Below, piece by piece: positions 58,556 to 64,000 of a stretch of DNA of 64,000 bases. The translations under genes were made by a program, and so were the position numbers. Location: the NCBI GenBank assembly GCA_964480725.1, contig CAYZQO010000031.1, forward strand, positions 1 through 64,000, given 5' to 3'. The notes beneath the pieces are model-generated. The model was not told the DNA's origin. It worked only from the letters and a program-made list of their open reading frames with translations, and did not search any database. Source of the DNA: JAFGBI01 sp964480725. Its GTDB lineage: Bacteria > Myxococcota_A > Polyangia > Polyangiales > Polyangiaceae. Numbering within the stretch: the stretch's first letter is position 1; each line of letters opens with the position of its first letter.

Positions 58556-60445
58556 TCAGATCCCGATCCGGAGCCCGACGAGGGCGTTCAGGCCTGGCAT
58601 GGGGTAGCCCTCGACGTAGGCGTAGCGCCGGTCCAGCAGGTTGCGGACGAGGAGGTAGGGCTCGAGCGCGGCGCCGCGTTCGAGCGCTTGATGCCGGTAA
58701 CGCAAGGTCAGATCCATGACGAAGACGTCGTCGATCGGCTGCCGGGCGTAGTCGCCCATGTACAGGCCATGCACCCACTCCCCGCTCACGCTGCCGCCGA
58801 GGAAGCCCACGCCGACCTCCTCACCGAGCTCGAGGGTGAAGTCGAGCTTACCCTCGGGGTTCTGGCGGGTGTAGCGCCCCACGTCCTGCCAGTTGCCAGT
58901 CACGAACAGCGAGGCAGGTCCGAGCCGCTTGAGCCCGACGACCCCCTCGACGCCCCAGATCACCACGTGATCGACGTTGACCACCTCCGCGGTTGGCCAG
59001 GACCCGAAATAGCGGATGAGGTCGTTCGCCTCGCTGCGGTAGCCCGACCCGGAGAGCTCGAGGTGCTCCGACACGTGGCCGAGCCCCGCGTCCCAGTTCA
59101 GCGAGCGCTCGGCGCGCAGATCCGGGTTGGCGGTCGGGTAGGGCAGGTAAAGCTCCCGGATGGTCGGCTGCCGGAGATTGCGCGAGACGCGGCTGTGGAC
59201 GAAGAGGCCGTCGAACGGGCTGTAGCGCGCGCCCCCCTTGTAGAGCAGCACGGTGCCGTGGCGCGAGCTGATGAGCTCCCGGGCGCCCAGCACCAGGCTC
59301 ACCCGCTCCACGGGGCGGAGGTCGAGCTGGCCGTAGGCGGAGACGTCCGTCATCCCCTCGACGAGGGAGCGCTCGCCGGCGACGCGGTCCATCACCCGCC
59401 CGCCGACCTGCTGCCACGCCGTCCCGACCAGGACCTCCGTGATCGATCCAGCGCGGACCTGTGCCTCGGCGATCCCGCCCCCGACGTGGTCGACCGAGCG
59501 GAAACCATCGTACAGCTCGTGCACCCCGACGTTGACGTAGGGGGTCAGGCGCAGGTGCAGGCGCCCCTGACTCCAGTCGAGCCGCAGGGAGGCGGTGTCG
59601 CGCCAGACGTCGTACCAGTGATCCGGGTTTGGGTGGGTGACCGGGCCCGGATCGGCGCCGTCGAGGTGCACCACCTTGTGGCGCGCCGTCAGCGTCAGGT
59701 GGGGCGTGAAGCGGTAGCGGGCCGCGGCGGAGCCGATCAGCTGGTCGCCGCCCGCCCCGTCCCGGTGGCCGTCGGTGGCCATGGCGTGGAGGCCTCCCGC
59801 CAGGTCCCAGGCTCCGACCCGAGCGAGCCCCGACACCGTCTCTCGCACGGTGGCGTAGCTGCCGACCGCCGAGTCGCTCGTGAGCTCCTGGCCCTCCGTC
59901 GCGCGCCAGCGGCTGCGGAGCACGACCACCCCGCCCATGGCGTTGGTGCCGTACAACGTCGAGTCGCCACCCTTGATGACGAGGGCGTCGTCGATCAAGA
60001 GCGGGATGTAGGCGTCGGGGATCGGGTGACCGAAGATCCCCTGGTAGTCGGGCACCCCGTCCTCGACGATGAGCACCTGGGAGTTGGGGCTGCCGCCGAG
60101 GCCGCGGATGCGGATCCCGCCCGTGCCGCCGCTGGCCACGCCGTGCAGGGCGCCCCGCCCCGGGACGTAGATGTCCGCGCTCTGCTGCGAGAGGGCCTCG
60201 AAGGTGCTCGCCCGCGGGCTGTCGCGCAGCCGCTGGCCCTCGACCAGGGTCACGTCCGCGGTTCGGTCACGCGACGCGGGGCGGCGGCCCACCACCGAGA
60301 TCTCGACGGGCTCCGTGGTCGGCGCGGGGACGGGCTTGGCCACGGCCGTCGCGGTCGTCGCCGTCGCGGCGTCCTCCTGCGCCTGGGCCACCAGCGGTGT
60401 CAGCGCCACCGCTACCGCCAACGAGAGCCCGCCGCCGCGCTGCAT
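58556..60445 (-). CDS. TonB-dependent outer-membrane receptor
   Basis: A 629-residue receptor with a signal peptide (ends AQAQ), a plug domain (VEISVVGRRPAS TonB-box-like region, IRIRGLGGSPNSQVLIVEDG, GGDSTLYGTNAMGGVVVL) and a C-terminal 22-strand barrel ending in GLRIGI. It imports scarce metal complexes across the outer membrane using TonB. With NikR control and ECF components, the ligand is probably nickel or a nickel chelate, or cobalt. Gene begins 9 bases after the lipoprotein stop. No TonB/ExbBD genes lie in the window. Confidence 0.92.
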   Translation of the reverse strand: MQRGGGLSLAVAVALTPLVAQAQEDAATATTATAVAKPVPAPTTEPVEISVVGRRPASRDRTADVTLVEGQRLRDSPRASTFEALSQQSADIYVPGRGALHGVASGGTGGIRIRGLGGSPNSQVLIVEDGVPDYQGIFGHPIPDAYIPLLIDDALVIKGGDSTLYGTNAMGGVVVLRSRWRATEGQELTSDSAVGSYATVRETVSGLARVGAWDLAGGLHAMATDGHRDGAGGDQLIGSAAARYRFTPHLTLTARHKVVHLDGADPGPVTHPNPDHWYDVWRDTASLRLDWSQGRLHLRLTPYVNVGVHELYDGFRSVDHVGGGIAEAQVRAGSITEVLVGTAWQQVGGRVMDRVAGERSLVEGMTDVSAYGQLDLRPVERVSLVLGARELISSRHGTVLLYKGGARYSPFDGLFVHSRVSRNLRQPTIRELYLPYPTANPDLRAERSLNWDAGLGHVSEHLELSGSGYRSEANDLIRYFGSWPTAEVVNVDHVVIWGVEGVVGLKRLGPASLFVTGNWQDVGRYTRQNPEGKLDFTLELGEEVGVGFLGGSVSGEWVHGLYMGDYARQPIDDVFVMDLTLRYRHQALERGAALEPYLLVRNLLDRRYAYVEGYPMPGLNALVGLRIGI

Positions 60446-60454
60446 CCGAGCGCC

Positions 60455-60907
60455 TCAGTGCCCGTAGGGGCCCGGGACGGAGAAGTCCTGCTCGAGCTCG
60501 GCGAGCGTGACCTCGAAGCGGTAGAACTCGCCGTAGCGCACGGTCCTCGCCTCCACCGTCTGGTAGTTGAACCACGTCGGTTCGGCGTCGGTCAGTCCCT
60601 CCAGGGGCTGTGCGTCGCCGCGGCTCGCGTCGCAGGGGCAGAGCCCGTCGACGGTGCCGTCCTCCGCTTGCTCGCGGCAGTAGGCGGCGGCATCGAGCCG
60701 CTGCAAGTGCACGCGGTCCTCGCCGGGCAGGCAGCGGCCGGGCGAGGTGGAGTCACCGAAGGCGAGCACGTCCTCCCAGGCGCAGCCGCTGAAGCTGACC
60801 TGGCGGAACTGGACGGTTTCCGCGGTCCGGTTGGTGACGACGACCTCGGGGTAGGCCAGGTCGCAGCCGGCCGCCACGAGGCACAGGACGAGGCCCCATC
60901 GCCTCAT
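60455..60907 (-). CDS. Small Cys-rich lipoprotein of the metal-uptake operon
   Basis: A 150-residue lipoprotein with lipobox LVAAGC (Cys15). The mature part holds about six further Cys (FSGCAWED, GRCLPGED, YCREQ, GLCPCDAS) and several acidic residues. No family recognised. Its ATG overlaps the stop of the preceding lipoprotein (ATGA), and the TonB receptor follows 9 bases later. A periplasmic metal-relay role is an inference from context. Confidence 0.72.
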   Translation of the reverse strand: MRRWGLVLCLVAAGCDLAYPEVVVTNRTAETVQFRQVSFSGCAWEDVLAFGDSTSPGRCLPGEDRVHLQRLDAAAYCREQAEDGTVDGLCPCDASRGDAQPLEGLTDAEPTWFNYQTVEARTVRYGEFYRFEVTLAELEQDFSVPGPYGH

Positions 60908-61458
60908 CCGTTGCCCGCCGCGCCCCCGGCGCCGCCCGCCCCGCCCGCTCCCGCGGGCACCTCGTCCGGGAGACACTCGGGGTTTTCGCTGCGCTCGTCG
61001 TAGGCCTTGAACTCGTAATCTGGCCACAGGTCGAGGATGAGGTCGTACCGGGCCTCGGGGATGGGGGGGACGCCCTCCGGCGGGCAGGGGCCCTGGTGGT
61101 TGGGCATGGCGATGGCGATGGTGCGGCGCTGTCCATCGACGACCTCCTCCTCGTTTTTGCTGGCGATGGGCAGGCAGTTCTCCGGGGCGCACGAGGGGTC
61201 GTCCCAGGCTGCCACCATCAGGACGTGGTCGAAGCCCGGGGTGACCACCCGCGCCTCGCTCGTCTCACCGAGCTCGATCCGGCCGAACTCGACGCCCCGG
61301 TACGACGACTCGCAGATCGTCCATGGCGGCTGATAATCGAGCTCCGGGTTGTCGAAGTCGTTGTGGATCCGGACTGTGGCCGCTGCCGTGTCGTCGTCGT
61401 TGCAGCCGACCGCGGCGACGAGGGCCGCAGTGAGCACACCCATGCCGAGCTTGGTCAT
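60904..61458 (-). CDS. First lipoprotein of the NikR-controlled operon
   Basis: A 184-residue lipoprotein with lipobox VAAVGC (Cys19) and a 149-residue domain (22-170) almost identical to that of the protein starting at 55239. The domain has conserved Cys (TICESSY, DPSCAPENC, GPCPPEG, PECLPD), many acidic residues and no resemblance to known binding proteins. The C terminus is Gly/Ala-rich. It is the first gene after the NikR box, with start ATG 61458 about 20 bases downstream of it. It might bind nickel or act with the TonB receptor. Confidence 0.75.
   Translation of the reverse strand: MTKLGMGVLTAALVAAVGCNDDDTAAATVRIHNDFDNPELDYQPPWTICESSYRGVEFGRIELGETSEARVVTPGFDHVLMVAAWDDPSCAPENCLPIASKNEEEVVDGQRRTIAIAMPNHQGPCPPEGVPPIPEARYDLILDLWPDYEFKAYDERSENPECLPDEVPAGAGGAGGAGGAAGNG
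60949..61395. repeat. Direct repeat, copy 2 (flanks metal-uptake locus)
   Basis: Partner of 54595-55041. Recombination between the copies would delete nikR, the ABC and TonB genes and one lipoprotein, leaving a fused lipoprotein gene. Confidence 0.75.
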
Positions 61459-61478
61459 CGTCTCTCACTTCTTCCGTG

Positions 61479-61505
61479 GTGTTACGAGCCGCGAACTCGT
61501 AACAC
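61479..61505. promoter_or_regulatory. NikR box
   Basis: GTGTTAC-N13-GTAACAC is a perfect 7+7 inverted repeat (the arms extend to ten bases: GTGTTACGAG and CTCGTAACAC). It equals the NikR operator proposed for several proteobacteria. It sits 20 bases upstream of the first lipoprotein gene and likely overlaps the -10 region of the promoter. Confidence 0.9.
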
Positions 61506-61564
61506 TCGCCGGAGCCGAGGGCAAGCGCCCCGCGAATTGCGCGATGGGTCACCAGGGCGGCACC

Positions 61565-63151
61565 TCACCGGCGGCGCCGGCGGGCGACCGCGACGAGCCC
61601 GAGCGCGAGGCCCAGCAGGTCGCCGAGGCCGCGCCTCGTGACACCCGGTGTGGAGCAGGCGCAGCCGCTCGCGTTCTCCTCGGGGATCGCGCTAGCGACA
61701 GGGTCCCCGCCCGTGGGCGTGCCGCCGGTGCTGGCGCCACTCGTGGGTGTGCCGCCGGTGATGCCCGTGGCGAGGCCGCCCGTGGGCGCGCCACCCGTGA
61801 GCGCGCCGCCGGTTTCCGAGACGGCGCCGCCGGTGCCGGGGATGCCGCCGGTGCCGGGGATGCCGCCGGTGTCGTTCCCGCCCGTCTCCGCGCCACCGGT
61901 GCCGCTCGTGCCCCCGGTGCCAGGATCGGCGCCGAGCTCGTAGGCGCCGATGTCGGGCGCGCCCTGGCGCACGCCAGGGGCGAAGCAGGCCGCGACGCCG
62001 CCGATGCTGGCGATGTAGTCGTAGTCGACCGCGTACTGCCACCAGGAGATGGCCTGGCCGCTCTGCTGCTTGATGCAGCGCCAGTCGAAGCCGATGTCGT
62101 CACCGGGTGCGTCGGTGTCGCTGCCTTGATCGATGACCGTGCTCGCGCCGGGGAGCAGGTGGAAGTCCAGATCGCCGGTCACGCTCACCACCAGCGACGC
62201 GGTGCCGTCGAAGACGTTGTTCTCGGCCGGCACGCCGTTGCCCATGGTCAGACCCGCCTGACCGCTGGTGGGGATGCAGAGGTTGTTGCGGAGCAGCGCC
62301 CCCTCGTGCGTCGTGCTGGTGTCGGAGAAGAAGATCTCGTCGTGGTACTTGGCCGAGGGGTCCTGGCCGTTGTTGACGCAGGTGTTGTTGATGATCTGCG
62401 TGTTGGTGCTGTTGGTCAGCCGGATGCAGGAGCCGCCGTTGCGGAAGCCGATGTTGTTGCGGAAGGTGGCCCCCGTGCTCCCCTGGTCCACGATGAACCC
62501 GCTGCCGTCCGAGTGGTTCTCGGAGATGTCGACGTTCTCGAAGGAGATCGTCTGCTCGACCAGGTTCGACTCGGGCCCGCCCTGGACGGCGAAGAGGTTG
62601 ACGCCGCTCGACCAGGAGGGGTCCTGGGCGCCGTTGTGCGCCACGATCGACTGCTTGATGTGGAGCCCGCCCGCGCAGTAGTGCGCGATGCCGTTGATGT
62701 CGTTCCCGTCGGCGATGCAGTTGATGTACTCGAGGTTGCCGTTCGACATCGTGCTGCAGCTGCCGTCGGTCCACCCGTTGCCGAAGCCGCCCGAGGCCCC
62801 TCGGGAGACGAGCCCGACGAAGCGGATGTACTCGTAGTCGCCGCCGCCGACCCCGGCGTCCTCGACGATGGGCAGCGCTCCCGGCGCGGCCGCGAAGGTG
62901 ATCCAGGCGTCCGGCTCCCCGGAGCGGGCCGGGCGCGGGGACGCCGACCAGCCCGAGTACGTGCCCCCCAGCAGGTGAACCGTGTCGCCCGGCTGTGCCG
63001 CGTTGGCGGCCGCGCTCACGGACATGGGCGAGCCGGCGCTCGTGCCGTCACCGTTGCCGGTGGGCGACGCGTAGTAATCGGTGGCTCCCGCCGTCACTGG
63101 CGCCAGCGTGCCGACGAGGGCCGTGGCGATGAAGGTAGTCCTGGCTCTCAT
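61565..63151 (-). CDS. Parallel beta-helix secreted protein with MYXO-CTERM-like anchor
   Basis: A 528-residue exported protein. The signal peptide (ALVGTLAPVTAGA) leads to a right-handed parallel beta-helix (about 25-400) with ladders such as NLEYINCIADGNDINGIA and TNTQIINNTCVNNG, the fold of polysaccharide lyases and related enzymes. A Thr-Gly-Gly linker precedes a C-terminal sorting tail: SGCACSTPG, hydrophobic helix GLGDLLGLALGLVAVA, then RRRRR, the MYXO-CTERM pattern. Catalytic residues are not evident. ATG 63151 has a GGAGGAG site. Confidence 0.85.
   Translation of the reverse strand: MRARTTFIATALVGTLAPVTAGATDYYASPTGNGDGTSAGSPMSVSAAANAAQPGDTVHLLGGTYSGWSASPRPARSGEPDAWITFAAAPGALPIVEDAGVGGGDYEYIRFVGLVSRGASGGFGNGWTDGSCSTMSNGNLEYINCIADGNDINGIAHYCAGGLHIKQSIVAHNGAQDPSWSSGVNLFAVQGGPESNLVEQTISFENVDISENHSDGSGFIVDQGSTGATFRNNIGFRNGGSCIRLTNSTNTQIINNTCVNNGQDPSAKYHDEIFFSDTSTTHEGALLRNNLCIPTSGQAGLTMGNGVPAENNVFDGTASLVVSVTGDLDFHLLPGASTVIDQGSDTDAPGDDIGFDWRCIKQQSGQAISWWQYAVDYDYIASIGGVAACFAPGVRQGAPDIGAYELGADPGTGGTSGTGGAETGGNDTGGIPGTGGIPGTGGAVSETGGALTGGAPTGGLATGITGGTPTSGASTGGTPTGGDPVASAIPEENASGCACSTPGVTRRGLGDLLGLALGLVAVARRRRR
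61690..61935 (-). repeat. Thr-Gly-Gly coding linker repeat
   Basis: Short GC-rich repeats encode a Thr-Gly-Gly linker between the beta-helix and the MYXO-CTERM-like tail of the secreted protein. Confidence 0.7.
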
Positions 63152-63261
63152 GGCTCCTCCGCTCCGGTCGCGCGATGACCAACCCGCGCCGCCTCCCGGC
63201 GCTCCTGCCCGGCGCCCCGCGAGGTCGCGCGCGCCTGACCGCCCGGCGTCGCCCCCTCCGC

Positions 63262-64000
63262 TCACGGGTTCGTCGCCGTCACGATGGCGACGGGGAAATC
63301 GGCGCTGCCCGTGCCGCCCCCCGTCTCGACCAGGATCTTCGCCTCGAGCAGGTTCCCGAGCGGCATGCCCAGGCGCTTCCACGCGTCGAAGTGCTGGGTG
63401 ATCGAGATCTGCCCGCACTGGCGGGCGGTCTTGCGGATGCTGTAGTACTGCGCCCAGTTCGACACGCCGGAGCAGCGCGAGCCGCCGGTGCCGGTCGTAT
63501 CGCGCGTGTACATGATGTACGTCCCCCCGTCGATCTCGACCTCGCCCTTGTTGGTGGTGCTGCCCGGGTTGACCGGCATGCCGTTGTACGAGTCATCGAC
63601 GATGTACCACTCGACGCAGGGGTCCGTGGACCAGCCGTAGATGCCGAAGTACGAGTAGCCGCCCCCCGTCCCCGATCTGCGGTACGCGAACCGCGCGGTG
63701 ATGGTGCCGTACTCCTCGTAGGGCCGGGGGGTGCTCCCCCAGCCACCCCACTCGTAACCGAGCCGGCCCAGGTAGTCGCCGGAGTTGTTCCAGGAGGCGC
63801 TGAAGGCGGGCACGTCGTAGGTGGTCATGTCCCCCGTGCCCACGTTCGACCAGATCTCCCAGGCGAGATTGCCCGCGCCGCCCTGGCCGTTGCCCGAGTG
63901 TTGCTGGGCGCCGGAGGTCGGCATCGCCGCGTCGCAGTCGATCTCGGCCGCGCCGCCGCCGGTGGACGACCCGCCGGAGCTCTGCACTCCGCCCGTCGAT
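63262..64000 (-). CDS. GH11 endo-1,4-beta-xylanase, 5' part beyond the window
   Basis: The visible 241+ residues form a complete jelly-roll of glycoside hydrolase family 11 preceded by a Gly/Ser linker that runs off the edge. Family motifs are SASWNNSGDYLG, YFGIYGWSTDPCVEWYIVDD with the nucleophile Glu in VEWYIV, the thumb-like region before YYSIRKTARQCGQIS, HFDAWKRLGMPLG, and the acid/base Glu in LVETGGGTGSA. It hydrolyses xylan; the N-terminal signal and any binding module lie outside the window. Additional Cys residues suggest disulfides not typical of the family. Confidence 0.9.
   Translation of the reverse strand, partial: STGGVQSSGGSSTGGGAAEIDCDAAMPTSGAQQHSGNGQGGAGNLAWEIWSNVGTGDMTTYDVPAFSASWNNSGDYLGRLGYEWGGWGSTPRPYEEYGTITARFAYRRSGTGGGYSYFGIYGWSTDPCVEWYIVDDSYNGMPVNPGSTTNKGEVEIDGGTYIMYTRDTTGTGGSRCSGVSNWAQYYSIRKTARQCGQISITQHFDAWKRLGMPLGNLLEAKILVETGGGTGSADFPVAIVTATNP

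Overview
The window comes from a very GC-rich bacterial chromosome that looks like a Myxococcota member, probably of the Polyangia type. The grounds are a C-terminal sorting tail of the MYXO-CTERM kind (gene ending at 61565), many lipoproteins carrying Thr-Gly-Gly linkers, MJ0042-type zinc-ribbon proteins fused to long low-complexity linkers, and a high density of histidine kinases and stand-alone receiver domains. No phylogenetic marker was compared, so this placement is an inference. About 57 protein genes, one complete tRNA and one tRNA fragment are supported. No CRISPR array, insertion sequence, prophage or rRNA was seen.

Layout. 1-3.3 kb: tRNA-Thr tail with a terminator, a GFA-type protein, an acyl-ACP thioesterase and a membrane glycosyltransferase. 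3.4-8.1 kb: nitric-oxide defence locus, with a quinol-type NO reductase and the di-iron repair protein Ric transcribed away from the sigma-54 activator NorR. The ric promoter has a correctly spaced sigma-54 element, and NorR keeps all six iron ligands of its NO sensor. 8.4-13.1 kb: CotH-like secreted protein, a lipoprotein and a zinc-ribbon membrane protein. 13.3-19 kb: three translationally coupled signalling genes (two kinases and one receiver) and a broken ECF sigma gene. 19.4-24.6 kb: outer-membrane protein, small proteins, and an ECF sigma/anti-sigma operon.

24.6-38.8 kb is the largest unit: a 12-gene minus-strand operon rex-hydC-hydB-hydA-sensory hydrogenase/kinase-receiver-receiver/kinase-TM1266 family-hydE-hydG-aspA-hydF. 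It encodes a trimeric NAD-linked [FeFe]-hydrogenase, all three H-cluster maturases, an aspartase that could supply ammonia, and a second hydrogenase-like module fused directly to a histidine kinase. A textbook Rex operator lies just upstream of rex, so NADH/NAD status should control the set. 39-52 kb: housekeeping and envelope genes (UppS, tRNA-Arg, CreBC-like two-component pair, SixA, SspB-like adaptor, SppA).

52-64 kb: secreted and uptake functions. A metzincin protease with a Thr-Gly-Gly linker is followed by a metal-uptake locus: two lipoproteins, a TonB-dependent receptor, an ECF-transporter-like S component, a methyltransferase, a CbiQ-like T component and a CbiO-like ATPase in one operon, with nikR convergent at its end. 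A perfect GTGTTAC-N13-GTAACAC NikR box lies 20 bp before the first gene. A close copy of the first lipoprotein lies beyond nikR, so the locus is bracketed by about 450-bp direct repeats. The window ends with a MYXO-CTERM parallel beta-helix protein and a GH11 xylanase that runs off the edge.

Together the genes describe an organism that can make or take up H2 under reducing conditions, detoxify NO, import nickel or a related metal through the outer membrane, and secrete proteins, including a xylanase, at the cell surface.
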